Assembly (NCBI RefSeq): GCF_014493765.1
Contig: NZ_JACTVJ010000006.1
Location: 248,001 to 312,000 of the forward strand
DNA from: Streptomyces polyasparticus
GTDB lineage: Bacteria; Actinomycetota; Actinomycetes; Streptomycetales; Streptomycetaceae
DNA length: 64,000 nt
Reading direction: 5' to 3'
The position numbers were made by a program, and so were the translations under genes. The notes below the pieces were generated by a model, which saw only the letters and a program-made list of their open reading frames with translations, was not told the origin of the DNA and ran no database searches. Each line of letters starts with the position of its first letter. Positions within the stretch are counted from its first letter, which is position 1. Positions 24,613 through 33,689 of the stretch are shown one piece after another.

Positions 24613-25941
24613 ATGGGACGGCCTGACCTGACACGCAGAAATCTGCTCGCCGCCGCGGGCGGCCTCGCCGTTGCCGGCAGCTTCGGCCTCGCCGCGGCCG
24701 GCGGCGGCGCCTCGGCACTCGCCTCCGGAGCCGGCACGCGCGTGCGCTACTGGAACCTCTTCTCCGGCGGCGACGGCATCAACATGATCAGGATGCTCGA
24801 CGCCTTCCGCAAGGCGAACCCGGGCATCGACGTCAAGGACTCGACGCTGCGCTGGGGCAACCCGTACTACACCAAGCTGGCCATGACGGCCTCGGGCAGC
24901 CGCGCCCCCGAGCTGGGGGTGATGCATCTGGGGCGGCTCGCCGGCTTCGCGCCGCAGCGGCTGCTCGATCCGTTCGACATCGAACTGCTCGCCAAGTACG
25001 GCGTGAAGGAAGCGGACTTCAACCCGGCGCTGTGGAAGCGGGCCGTCGTCGACGGCAAGCTCTACGCGCTCCCGCTCGACATCCACCCGCAGCTGAACTT
25101 CTACCGCAAGGACGTCTGCAAGCAGGCGGGACTGCTCGGCGACGACGGCAGGCTCGTGCCGATCGGCTCCGTGGACGAGTGGTTCGCCGCGCTGAAGTCC
25201 GCGCGCAAGGCCGTCAGGAAGGGCCTCCAGGCCGTCGGCATCCACGCCTTCGACCAGAACTTCTCCTGGTGGTTCTTCCTGTCGTTCTACGCGCAGGCGG
25301 GCGGCAGTTACTACAACGCGGACCTCACCGAGGTCACCTTCGACGAGGACAAGGCCGTCGAGGTCCTCGAGTTCCTGCGCCGGCATGTCACCGACGGCTA
25401 CAGCATCGCGGGTGTCCCCGACGTGGAGCACTTCATGAACGGCGGCGCCTTCGTCTGGGAAGGCTGCTGGTCCGTGCCGGTCTACTCGGGACCGAAGATC
25501 GACTACGGTGCGGCCCCGCTGCCCGCGGTCTTCGGCAAGCCCGCCACCCAGGCCGAGTCGCACGCCTTCGTGCTGCCCCACCAGAGCGGCCGCGGCGGCG
25601 CCTCCAACGCGGCGGCCCACCAACTGGCCGCGTATGTCGTGCAGCACGCGGTGGACTGGGCCGCGGGCGGCCACATCCCCGCGTATCTGCCGACGCTCGA
25701 CGACCCGGCGTATCAGAAGCTGGAGCCGCAGTCCGAGTACGCCTCGGCGATGGACAACATGGCACTGGAACCGGAGGCCTGGTTCGCCGGCTCCTCCGGC
25801 ACCCTCTCGCAGCGCATCGGCCCCGTGATCGTCTCCTCCAACCTCGGCTCCGCCAAGCCCGACCAGGCGGCCCGCCGGATGCGGCGCGTCCTGGAGCAAC
25901 TCCTGGACATGAAGAACCCGATGGGAGGCGACGCCTCGTGA
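24613..25941 (+). CDS. Arabino-oligosaccharide-type solute-binding protein, Tat-exported
   Basis: Family-1 carbohydrate-binding protein of 442 residues with a twin-arginine signal (LTRRNLLAAAGGLAVAG). No lipobox cysteine is seen. The cleft is aromatic-rich (NFSWWFFLSFYAQAGG, WEGCWSVPVYSG). It starts an operon with two permeases, GH43 arabinanase and GH51 arabinofuranosidase, which suggests arabinan-derived oligosaccharides as ligand. GTG of the next gene overlaps its stop. Expression is likely repressed through operators at 24538-24553 and the element at 24564-24599. Confidence 0.88.
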   Translation: MGRPDLTRRNLLAAAGGLAVAGSFGLAAAGGGASALASGAGTRVRYWNLFSGGDGINMIRMLDAFRKANPGIDVKDSTLRWGNPYYTKLAMTASGSRAPELGVMHLGRLAGFAPQRLLDPFDIELLAKYGVKEADFNPALWKRAVVDGKLYALPLDIHPQLNFYRKDVCKQAGLLGDDGRLVPIGSVDEWFAALKSARKAVRKGLQAVGIHAFDQNFSWWFFLSFYAQAGGSYYNADLTEVTFDEDKAVEVLEFLRRHVTDGYSIAGVPDVEHFMNGGAFVWEGCWSVPVYSGPKIDYGAAPLPAVFGKPATQAESHAFVLPHQSGRGGASNAAAHQLAAYVVQHAVDWAAGGHIPAYLPTLDDPAYQKLEPQSEYASAMDNMALEPEAWFAGSSGTLSQRIGPVIVSSNLGSAKPDQAARRMRRVLEQLLDMKNPMGGDAS

Positions 25942-26930
25942 CCTCAGCCGAGATGAGCCCGGCCGCGACGCCCTCGGTCCGGATGACCACCGTCGGGACC
26001 CCGGCCGCCCCGCGTGCGATACGCCCGGTCGCCGCCACCGCCGAGGCGAGCACGCGCGCCCGCCTCGGACGCGCCTTCCAGCACGGCGGCTGGTTCGTCG
26101 CGCCGTTCCTGCTCCTGTACGCCCTGTTCGTCCTCACCCCGCTGGCGCGCGGCCTGTGGCTGAGCTTCACCGACGCCAACATCACCGGTGAGGACGCGAG
26201 CTTCGTCGGCTTCGACAACTACACCGAGGCCCTGAAGGACCCACTGGTGTGGGAATCCCTCGGCCACAGCGCGTACTTCACGCTCCTGGTCGTGCCCTGC
26301 ATCGTCGTCCTCGCCCTGCTGCTCGCGCTCCTCGCGCACCACATCGAGCACGCCAAGTGGCTGTGGCGGCTCTGCTTCTTCGCGCCGTTCCTGCTGCCGT
26401 CCGCCGTCGTCGGCAACATGTGGCGCTGGATGTTCAACCCCGACACCGGCCTGATGGACCATGTCTTCGGCATGGAGTCGGCCTGGCTGACCCAGAAGTC
26501 CACGGCGATGACCGCGGTCGTCGTCGCCACCCTGTGGTGGACCGTCGGCTTCAGCTTCCTGCTCTACCTCGCCGCCCTGCAGAACATCCCCCGGCATCTG
26601 TACGAGGCCGCCGCCCTGGACGGAGCGGGACCGTGGGGCCGTCTGGTGCACATCACGCTGCCGCTGCTCCGCTCCATCACCGGCCTCGTCGTGGCGCTGC
26701 AGATCCTCGCCTCGCTCCAGGTGTTCGACCAGGTCGTGGTGATGTACGAGTTCGGCCCAGGACCCGAGGAATCGACCCGGACCATGGTCCAGTACACCCT
26801 CGAACAGGGCTTCACCAGCTACCGCGTGGGCTACGCCTCCGCGATCTCCATCCTGTTCTTCGTGATCATCGCGGCCTTCGCCCTGGCACGTATGTGGCTG
26901 CTGCGCAAGCGTGAGGAGGGCGTCCGATGA
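25938..26930 (+). CDS. Carbohydrate ABC permease, MalF type
   Basis: Permease of 330 residues, GTG start overlapping the binding-protein stop. A long polar N-terminus (about 55 residues) precedes FVAPFLLLYALFVLTPLARG; six membrane segments in all, with the EAA loop YEAAALDGAGPWGRLVHITLP-like at about residue 225. It pairs with the next permease, overlapping it by four bases. No ATPase is encoded nearby. Confidence 0.92.
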   Translation: MTSAEMSPAATPSVRMTTVGTPAAPRAIRPVAATAEASTRARLGRAFQHGGWFVAPFLLLYALFVLTPLARGLWLSFTDANITGEDASFVGFDNYTEALKDPLVWESLGHSAYFTLLVVPCIVVLALLLALLAHHIEHAKWLWRLCFFAPFLLPSAVVGNMWRWMFNPDTGLMDHVFGMESAWLTQKSTAMTAVVVATLWWTVGFSFLLYLAALQNIPRHLYEAAALDGAGPWGRLVHITLPLLRSITGLVVALQILASLQVFDQVVVMYEFGPGPEESTRTMVQYTLEQGFTSYRVGYASAISILFFVIIAAFALARMWLLRKREEGVR

Positions 26931-27778
26931 GCGTCGCCGTGGGAGTGCACCGCCGCAGGTGGCGGCCGAGCCAGATCGTCCTCACCGCCGTCGGGCTGCT
27001 GGTCTCCGCCGTCCTCGTGGCGCCCCTGGTCTGGACCCTGTTCACCTCGTTCAAGTCCGAGGAGGAGGCCGTCGCGGTCCCCGTCCAGTGGCTGCCGAAG
27101 GACTGGACGGGGCAGGCCTGGACGAACATCTTCGAGACCGGGAACATCACCAACTGGTTCGTGAACTCCCTGGTCGTCTCGGTCTGCGTCACCTTCATCG
27201 TGGTCCTGGTCTCGGCACTCGCCGGATACGGCTTCGCGCGCACCGAGTTCCGCGGCAAGAGCGCCCTGATGGCCCTGGTCATGGCCGGCCTGATGGTGTC
27301 GCCCGCCGTGCTCGGCGTGCCGCTGTTCACCACCGTGCAGTCCCTCGGGATGGTCGACACGTACTGGGGCATGATCCTTCCCCAGTGCGCGCCGGCCGCG
27401 ATGGTCTACATCCTCTACCGGTTCTTCCAGGGCATTCCCCGCGAGCTGGAGGAGGCCGCGTTCATCGACGGCGCGGGCCGCTGGCGGATCTTCTTCACGA
27501 TCGTGCTTCCGCTGTCACGGCCCTCGCTCGCCGCGGTCGGCATCTTCACGTTCATCGCCTCGTGGAACAACTTCCTGTGGCCGTACATGATCACCAACAA
27601 CCCCGACCTGATGACCATGCCGAACGGCATCGCGACCGTCATGAACTCCTACGGAGTCCAGTGGGCGCAGCTCATGGCCGGCGGTCTGATGGCGGGACTT
27701 CCGCTGATCGTGGTCTTCGTCTTCTTCCAGCGCCAGATCGTGGCGGGTGTCGCACACACCGGCCTCGCAGGTCAGTAA
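26927..27778 (+). CDS. Carbohydrate ABC permease, MalG type
   Basis: Permease of 283 residues starting at ATG overlapping the previous stop. The first membrane segment is IVLTAVGLLVSAVLVAPLVW, the EAA loop is EEAAFIDGAGRW near residue 180, and the MalG-like segment is WNNFLWPYMI. It completes the importer that begins at 24613. The arabinanase gene starts 21 bases after its stop. Confidence 0.92.
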   Translation: MSVAVGVHRRRWRPSQIVLTAVGLLVSAVLVAPLVWTLFTSFKSEEEAVAVPVQWLPKDWTGQAWTNIFETGNITNWFVNSLVVSVCVTFIVVLVSALAGYGFARTEFRGKSALMALVMAGLMVSPAVLGVPLFTTVQSLGMVDTYWGMILPQCAPAAMVYILYRFFQGIPRELEEAAFIDGAGRWRIFFTIVLPLSRPSLAAVGIFTFIASWNNFLWPYMITNNPDLMTMPNGIATVMNSYGVQWAQLMAGGLMAGLPLIVVFVFFQRQIVAGVAHTGLAGQ

Positions 27779-27799
27779 CCCCTGTCAGGAGTACGTGAG

Positions 27800-28786
27800 T
27801 TGATACGCACCCGTAGGCGCACCCGTACCCGCATCGCCACGGTCGGCGCAGGCGCGCTGCTCGCCCTGCTGCCCACCCTCGCCCGGGCCGACACCGCCTA
27901 TCCCGACCCGCAGGAGATCACCGGACAGGAGATCATCCACGACCCGACCCTGATGCGCCTGAAGAACGGCAAGTACGTCGCCTACTCCACCGGCGGCATC
28001 ATCGGCGCCCGGCTGTCCGACGATCGAAAGCACTGGCAGGACGCGGGCAACGCCTTCGCCGCACCGCCCGCTTGGTGGAAGGACTACAGCGCCACCAGCG
28101 ACCCCTGGGCTCCGGACCTGATCCGCCGGGACGGCACATATTGGCTGTACTACGCCGTCTCGTCCTGGGGCACCAACCACTCCGCGATCGGCGTGGCCAC
28201 CTCCGCGTCCGGCATGCCGGGGACCTGGGAGGACCGGGGCAAGGTCTTCTCCTCCGAGAAGACCGACCCGTACAACGCCATCGACGCCTCCGTGATCAAG
28301 GCCGACGGCAAGCTCTGGATGGCCTTCGGCTCCTACTGGTCGGGCATCCGGATCGTCGAACTCGACCCGGACACCGGCAAGGCGAGGCCCGGCGCGCAGA
28401 TCGGCCACCTCGCCACGCGCCCCGACCTTCCGTACGCGGTGGAGGGTCCGGAGATCGTCAGGCACGGCCGCTACTACTACCTCTTCGCCTCGTACGACGC
28501 GTGCTGCGCGGGCACCGACTCCACGTACCGGATCCGCGTGGGCCGAAGTGCTTCGGTCACCGGGCCCTACAAGGACTCGACCGGCAAGCCGATGCTCGAA
28601 GGGGGCGGTGACCTGCTGCTCGCCGGGCACGGCACCTTCATCGGTCCCGGCGGCCAGTCCGTGCTGAGCGAGGGCGGCCGCGACACCCTCGCATACCACT
28701 ACTACGACGCCACCGACAGCGGCACACCCAAGCTCGGTCTGAACGAGATCAGTTGGGGCGCCGACGGCTGGCCCGACGTGCGCTGA
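27800..28786 (+). CDS. Secreted endo-1,5-alpha-L-arabinanase, GH43
   Basis: Arabinan-degrading enzyme of 328 residues with a basic signal peptide cleaved after about residue 30. The GH43 catalytic triad is visible: Asp48 in IIHDPT as general base, Asp162 in YNAIDAS as pKa modulator, and Glu218 in VEGPEIV as general acid. Bulk motifs such as YSTGG, WAPDL and MAFGSYWSGI fit endo-arabinanases. The start is a rare TTG with AGGAG eight bases upstream; the nearby GTG is out of frame and stops at once. It would cut arabinan outside the cell for uptake by the importer encoded just upstream. Confidence 0.9.
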   Translation: MIRTRRRTRTRIATVGAGALLALLPTLARADTAYPDPQEITGQEIIHDPTLMRLKNGKYVAYSTGGIIGARLSDDRKHWQDAGNAFAAPPAWWKDYSATSDPWAPDLIRRDGTYWLYYAVSSWGTNHSAIGVATSASGMPGTWEDRGKVFSSEKTDPYNAIDASVIKADGKLWMAFGSYWSGIRIVELDPDTGKARPGAQIGHLATRPDLPYAVEGPEIVRHGRYYYLFASYDACCAGTDSTYRIRVGRSASVTGPYKDSTGKPMLEGGGDLLLAGHGTFIGPGGQSVLSEGGRDTLAYHYYDATDSGTPKLGLNEISWGADGWPDVR

Positions 28787-28853
28787 ACCCGCGCGCAGGC
28801 CATTTCGTGACAACAGGCGGCATCGCCGCGAACGCACCACAGGAAGGTCACCC

Positions 28854-30368
28854 ATGTCCCGCACCGCCCGCTTCACCCTCGACCCCGCCTTCACCGTCGG
28901 CAAGGTCGACCCCCGTCTGTACGGCTCCTTCGTCGAGCACCTCGGCCGCTGTGTCTACACCGGCATCTTCGAACCCGGACACCCCACGGCCGACGAGGCC
29001 GGCCTGCGCGGAGACGTCCTCGAACTCGTCAAGGAACTGGGCGTCACCGCGATCCGCTACCCCGGCGGCAACTTCGTATCCGGCTACAAGTGGGAGGACT
29101 CCGTCGGCCCCGTCGACGAGCGTCCGCGCCGTCTCGACCTGGCGTGGAGGTCCACGGAGACCAACCGCTTCGGGCTCTCCGAGTTCATCGACTTCCTCAA
29201 GAAGGTCGGCCCGCAGGCCGAGCCGATGATGGCCGTCAACCTCGGCACCCGGGGCGTCACCGAGGCCATCGAGCTGCAGGAGTACGCCAACCACCCCTCG
29301 GGCACCGCCCTTTCGGACCTGCGGGCCGCGCACGGCGACAAGGACCCGTACGGCATCCGCCTGTGGTGCCTGGGCAACGAGATGGACGGGCCCTGGCAAA
29401 CAGGCCACAAGACCGCCGAGGAGTACGGGCGCCTCGCGGCCGAGACCGCCCGCGCGATGCGTCAGATCGACCGTGACGTCGAGCTGGTCGCCTGCGGTTC
29501 GTCGGGCTCGGGCATGGACACCTTCGCGGAGTGGGAGGCGACGGTGCTCACGGAGGCGTACGACGTCGTCGACTACATCTCCCTGCACGCGTACTACGAG
29601 CCGCTCGACGGCGATGTGGACTCCTTCCTGGCCTCGGCCGTGGACATGGAGTCCTTCATCGAGAACGTGGTCGCCACCTGCGACCACATCGGCGCGAAGC
29701 TCAAGTCGAAGAAGAAGATCAACCTCTCCTTCGACGAGTGGAACGTCTGGTACCTCTCCAAGACCCAGGAGGAGGCCGAGAGCAACCCCCTGGACTGGCC
29801 CGAGGCGCCGCGCCTGCTCGAGGACAACTACAGCGTCACCGACGCCGTCGTCTTCGGCTCGCTCCTGATCGCGCTGCTCCGCCACGCCGACCGCGTGACG
29901 GTCGCGTGCCTGGCCCAACTGGTCAACGTCATCGCGCCGATCATGACGGAGCCGGGCGGTGCGGCCTGGAAGCAGACCACCTTCTTCCCGTTCGCCGAGG
30001 CCTCCCGGTACGGCCGTGGCGAGGTCCTCGACGTCCGCGTGGACTCGCCCACGTACGAGACGAAGAAGTACGGCGAGGTGCCGCTCCTGCACGCCACGGC
30101 GGTACGCGGCGAGGACGGCACGGTCACGGTGTTCGCGGTCAACCGGAGCCAGGACCAGGAGCTGCCGCTCGAAGTCGCCCTGCACGGACTGGAGTTGAGC
30201 GAGCTGACCGAGCACACCGCGCTGTCCGACGCCGACCCCGACGCGCGCAACACCCTCGACGATCCGGAGCGTGTCACGCCGCACCGGATCAGCGGATCGG
30301 CCCTGGACGGCGGCACGTTGAAGGCCGTGCTCGAGCCGCTCTCGTGGAACGTGATCAGGCTGAGCTGA
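28854..30368 (+). CDS. abfA: Intracellular alpha-L-arabinofuranosidase, GH51
   Basis: GH51 exo-enzyme of 504 residues without signal peptide. The acid/base is Glu176 in CLGNEMDGPW and the nucleophile Glu295 in LSFDEWNVWY; N-terminal motifs YGSFVEHLGRCVYTG and IRYPGGNFVSGY are characteristic. It removes terminal arabinofuranose from imported arabino-oligosaccharides. AGGAAGG precedes the ATG. It follows the arabinanase gene by 67 bases and probably ends the importer operon, since a new promoter lies downstream. Confidence 0.95.
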   Translation: MSRTARFTLDPAFTVGKVDPRLYGSFVEHLGRCVYTGIFEPGHPTADEAGLRGDVLELVKELGVTAIRYPGGNFVSGYKWEDSVGPVDERPRRLDLAWRSTETNRFGLSEFIDFLKKVGPQAEPMMAVNLGTRGVTEAIELQEYANHPSGTALSDLRAAHGDKDPYGIRLWCLGNEMDGPWQTGHKTAEEYGRLAAETARAMRQIDRDVELVACGSSGSGMDTFAEWEATVLTEAYDVVDYISLHAYYEPLDGDVDSFLASAVDMESFIENVVATCDHIGAKLKSKKKINLSFDEWNVWYLSKTQEEAESNPLDWPEAPRLLEDNYSVTDAVVFGSLLIALLRHADRVTVACLAQLVNVIAPIMTEPGGAAWKQTTFFPFAEASRYGRGEVLDVRVDSPTYETKKYGEVPLLHATAVRGEDGTVTVFAVNRSQDQELPLEVALHGLELSELTEHTALSDADPDARNTLDDPERVTPHRISGSALDGGTLKAVLEPLSWNVIRLS

Positions 30369-30399
30369 GCCTGGGGCGGCGCTGTGTGGAGACCCCCGT

Positions 30400-30415
30400 T
30401 TCGAAGCGCTTCGAA
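30400..30415. promoter_or_regulatory. Perfect LacI-type operator, upstream site
   Basis: TTCGAAGCGCTTCGAA is a perfect 16-bp palindrome 19 bases upstream of the -35 hexamer of the second importer operon. The AAGCGCTT core recurs at 24542-24549 and 30472-30479. Confidence 0.75.
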
Positions 30416-30433
30416 TTTATGCCGTCCTACCCG

Positions 30434-30463
30434 TTGACGTATGTGAACGGGGGTCTCTACCTT
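30434..30463 (+). promoter_or_regulatory. Promoter of the second cell-wall importer operon
   Basis: TTGACG (30434-30439) and TACCTT (30458-30463) with an 18-base spacer form a primary-sigma promoter 54 bases before the binding-protein start. Confidence 0.55.
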
Positions 30464-30470
30464 GACCCAG

Positions 30471-30492
30471 CAAGCGCTTACTAAAAACGTTT
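30471..30492. promoter_or_regulatory. Downstream operator pair
   Basis: AAGCGCTT at 30472-30479 and AAACGTTT at 30485-30492 are two 8-bp palindromes placed around the expected transcript start. The first is centred 68 bp from the upstream operator, which would allow looping by a tetrameric LacI-type protein (inferred). Confidence 0.5.
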
Positions 30493-30516
30493 CAATCCGC
30501 AGTAGGGGGCTCAACC

Positions 30517-31800
30517 ATGCACGAATCCAGGAGTGTTGACCGGCGCGCGATGCTCAAGATCGCCGGCGGTTCCGTGGCCGCTCTCGGCCTGACGACAGCC
30601 GGTTGCGGCGGCGGGGCCGGCGCGGGGGACGGGACCGTGACCCTGCGGTACTCCTGGTGGGGTGCGGACGACCGGGCCAAGCGGATCAATGAAACGATCA
30701 AACTCTTCGAGAAGAAGTTCCCGAAGATCAAGATCAAGACCGATTTCCAGCCCTACCCCGACTTCTGGAAGAAGTTCAACACCCAGGCGTCCGGCGGCAA
30801 CCCGCCGGATGTCTTCCAGAACGCCATCGGCTTCCTGCGCAAGTACGACGCCAAGAACGTGCTCCTCGACCTGCACCCGCAGGCCAAGGCGGGCCACCTC
30901 CGCCTGGAGGGCTTCCGGGCCGGTCTGGAGAAGTTCGGCGAGGTCGACGGCAAGCTGCTCGGCGTCCCGGTCGGCAGCAACTCGATGGCCCTCGTCATCG
31001 ACAAGAACGTCTACACCAAGGCCGGCGTCAAGCCCGAACAGGGCTGGACCTGGGACGAGTTCGACGCCGCGCTGAAGTCCATCAGCGACAAGACGGACCG
31101 CGCCGGCGACAGCGGCATGTACGGGGTCATGTACCTGTACGACCTCTACCTGCGCCAGAACGGCAAGGCCTTCTTCACCGAGAAGAGCCTCGGCTTCACC
31201 GAGGCCGACCTCAAGCAGTGGTGGGAGAAGGGCAAGAAGGACACCGAGTCCGGCCTCGTCGCCCCCACCAAGAAGGTCGTCCAGGCCAAGCCCAAGTCGG
31301 CGGTCACCGCCGAGCTCGCGGCCGGCGAGTTCACTTGGGACAACTTCACCAACCGCTATACCGCGGAGGGCAAGAGCGAGTACGGTCTCGCGCCGATCCC
31401 CACCACCGACGGCAAGAAGACCGGCCAGTACCTCGGCTCGCTGATGCTCAGCGGCTCCAAGCGCACCAAGCACCCCAAGGAAGTCGCCCAGTTCATCGAC
31501 TTCATGGTGCACGACCCCGAGGTCGCCAAGATCATGGGCTACGACCGCGGCGTCCCGTCCACCACCTCACAGTACGAGGCCTTCAAGCCGACCGACCCGG
31601 TCGCCAAGGAGATCGCCGCGTACGAGGAGTCCCTGGTCGCCGCCGGTGTCCTCGAGCCCATTACGCCGCACCCGGCGGGCGCCGACGTCTGCGAGATGGC
31701 GTTCATGCGCCTCGCCGAGGAAGTCGGCCTGGGCACGCGCTCGGTGGACGAGGCGGTCAAGCAGTTCTTCACCGAGTCGAAGACGGCTCTCGGCAGCTGA
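30517..31800 (+). CDS. Sugar ABC importer solute-binding lipoprotein
   Basis: Family-1 solute-binding protein of 427 residues. A Tat-type start (VDRRAMLKIAGG) runs into a lipobox (LTTAGCGGG), giving lipid attachment at about Cys30. The cleft includes YSWWGADDRAKR and QWWEKGKK. It heads an importer operon (two permeases, YesL-like protein) placed directly before a rhamnogalacturonan lyase and acetylesterase, so an unsaturated rhamnogalacturonan oligosaccharide is the likely ligand. AGGGGG precedes the ATG by 6 bases. Its stop overlaps the permease start (TGATG). Confidence 0.9.
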   Translation: MHESRSVDRRAMLKIAGGSVAALGLTTAGCGGGAGAGDGTVTLRYSWWGADDRAKRINETIKLFEKKFPKIKIKTDFQPYPDFWKKFNTQASGGNPPDVFQNAIGFLRKYDAKNVLLDLHPQAKAGHLRLEGFRAGLEKFGEVDGKLLGVPVGSNSMALVIDKNVYTKAGVKPEQGWTWDEFDAALKSISDKTDRAGDSGMYGVMYLYDLYLRQNGKAFFTEKSLGFTEADLKQWWEKGKKDTESGLVAPTKKVVQAKPKSAVTAELAAGEFTWDNFTNRYTAEGKSEYGLAPIPTTDGKKTGQYLGSLMLSGSKRTKHPKEVAQFIDFMVHDPEVAKIMGYDRGVPSTTSQYEAFKPTDPVAKEIAAYEESLVAAGVLEPITPHPAGADVCEMAFMRLAEEVGLGTRSVDEAVKQFFTESKTALGS

Positions 31801-32816
31801 TGGGCCCCACTGTGACCGACGTCCGAGCAACGGAGGCGCGAGGCATGGGCACCAAGGTGCCCGGCCCGCGCTCCGCTCCGGCGCCCTCGCCGGACCCCGC
31901 CGCCGCACTGAAGCGGCGGGCCCGGCGGGAGAACCTCGCCGGCTATCTCTTCATGTCCCCCTGGATCGCCGGGTTCCTGCTGCTCACCGCGGGCCCGATG
32001 ATCGCCTCCCTGTACTTCGCGTTCACCGACTACAACCTCTTCGACGCCCCGAAGTGGATCGGCCTCGCGAACTTCGAGGAGATGTTCGCCGACCCCCGCT
32101 GGCGTCACTCCGTTTCGGTGACCCTGTGGTACGTCGTCATCGGCACCCCGCTGAAGCTGCTGCTCGCCCTCGGCGTCGCGCTGCTGCTCGCGCAGAAGCG
32201 GCGCGGCCAGGGCTTCTACCGTGCCGCGTTCTACGCGCCCTCGCTGATCGGCGCCAGTGTCTCCGTCGCGATCGTCTGGAAGGCGATCTTCTCGGACGAC
32301 GGCCCGGTCGACAAAGCGCAGCGCACCTTCTTCGGCGTGGACGTGGGCGGCTGGATCGGTGATCCGCAGTGGATCCTGTACGCCCTGGTAGGGCTCACCG
32401 TCTGGCAGTTCGGTGCCCCGATGGTCATCTTCCTGGCCGGCCTCAAGCAGGTACCGCGAGAGCTGTACGAGGCGGCCGAGGTGGACGGCGCGGGACCCTG
32501 GCGCAGGTTCTGGAGCATCACGCTGCCGATGATCTCCCCGGTGCTGTTCTTCAACATCCTTCTGGAGACCATCCACTCGTTCCAGATCTTCGCCTCCGCG
32601 TACATCGTCGGCGGCGGCGCGGGCGGCAGCGCCTGCGGTCCGGCCGACGGATCGCTCGTCTACACCTGTTATCTCTACGTCCAGGGCTTCGAGAACAGCC
32701 GGATGGGCCTGGCCTCCGCCATGGCGTGGATGCTGCTCGTCGCGGTCGCGCTGGTCACGGCGGTCCTGTTCTGGTCCCAGAAGCGCTGGGTGCACTACGA
32801 GGAGGGCGCCCGATGA
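31800..32816 (+). CDS. Carbohydrate ABC permease, MalF type
   Basis: Permease of 338 residues starting at ATG within the TGATG overlap. After about 45 polar residues comes NLAGYLFMSPWIAGFLLL, and five further membrane segments follow. The EAA loop is YEAAEVDGAGPWRR near residue 223. An extracellular loop with two cysteines (GGSACGPADG, YTCYLY) precedes the last membrane segments, unusual among its neighbours. It partners the next permease. Confidence 0.92.
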   Translation: MGPTVTDVRATEARGMGTKVPGPRSAPAPSPDPAAALKRRARRENLAGYLFMSPWIAGFLLLTAGPMIASLYFAFTDYNLFDAPKWIGLANFEEMFADPRWRHSVSVTLWYVVIGTPLKLLLALGVALLLAQKRRGQGFYRAAFYAPSLIGASVSVAIVWKAIFSDDGPVDKAQRTFFGVDVGGWIGDPQWILYALVGLTVWQFGAPMVIFLAGLKQVPRELYEAAEVDGAGPWRRFWSITLPMISPVLFFNILLETIHSFQIFASAYIVGGGAGGSACGPADGSLVYTCYLYVQGFENSRMGLASAMAWMLLVAVALVTAVLFWSQKRWVHYEEGAR

Positions 32817-33682
32817 GCGCACCACCGGCCGCAGTGGCCAACTCAAGCCGCCGTGTGCGGGGTTCGCTGGCCTGGCATGCCGGAGCACTCGCGGTCCTTG
32901 CCGTCGTGCTGTACCCCGTGGTGTGGCTGATCGGGGCCTCCTTCAAGGAGGGCGACGAGATCATCGGCAGTCTGCAGCTGCTGCCGACCGATCCGGTCGC
33001 GAAGAACTACACCCGGCTCGCCGATGGGCTCGCCGACATCCCGATCTCCACCTTCTTCTACAACTCGGCCTTCCTCGCGGTCGGTTCGGTGATCGGGGTG
33101 CTGCTCTCCTGCTCGCTGGCCGCGTATGCCTTCGCGCGGATCAAGTTCGCCGGCCGGAACATGTTCTTCGTCCTGATGATCGGCACGCTGCTGCTGCCGT
33201 ACCACGTGCTCCTCATCCCGCAGTACGTGCTGTTCCAGAAGATGGAGCTGATCGACAGCTACACCCCGCTGCTGCTCGGCAAGTACCTGGCCACGGAGGC
33301 GTTCTTCGTCTTCCTGATGGTGCAGTTCATGCGGAACCTGCCGAAGGAGCTGGACGAGGCCGCCCGTCTCGACGGCTGCGGGCATCTGCGGATCTACTGG
33401 TCGATCGTGCTGCCGCTGTGCCGGCCCGCCCTGATCACCAGCGCGATCTTCACGTTCATCAACACGTGGAACGACTTCATGGGCCCGTTGATCTACGTCA
33501 ACACGCCCGAGAAGTACACCGTCGCGCTCGGTCTGAAGATGTTCGTGGACCAGGAGGCCGTGTCCGACTACGGCGGCATGATCGCCATGTCCCTGGTCGC
33601 GCTGCTGCCGGTCCTGGCCTTCTTCCTGGCGTTCCAGCGGTACCTGATCGACGGTATGGCCACCTCCGGACTGAAGGGCTGA
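32813..33682 (+). CDS. Carbohydrate ABC permease, MalG type
   Basis: Permease of 289 residues, ATGA overlap with the preceding gene. The first membrane segment is HAGALAVLAVVLYPVVWLI, the EAA loop is DEAARLDGCGHLR near residue 182, and WNDFMGPLIYV is the conserved MalG-type segment. It completes the importer begun at 30517. Seven bases separate it from the small membrane protein that follows. Confidence 0.92.
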   Translation: MSAPPAAVANSSRRVRGSLAWHAGALAVLAVVLYPVVWLIGASFKEGDEIIGSLQLLPTDPVAKNYTRLADGLADIPISTFFYNSAFLAVGSVIGVLLSCSLAAYAFARIKFAGRNMFFVLMIGTLLLPYHVLLIPQYVLFQKMELIDSYTPLLLGKYLATEAFFVFLMVQFMRNLPKELDEAARLDGCGHLRIYWSIVLPLCRPALITSAIFTFINTWNDFMGPLIYVNTPEKYTVALGLKMFVDQEAVSDYGGMIAMSLVALLPVLAFFLAFQRYLIDGMATSGLKG

Positions 33683-33689
33683 GTGCACC

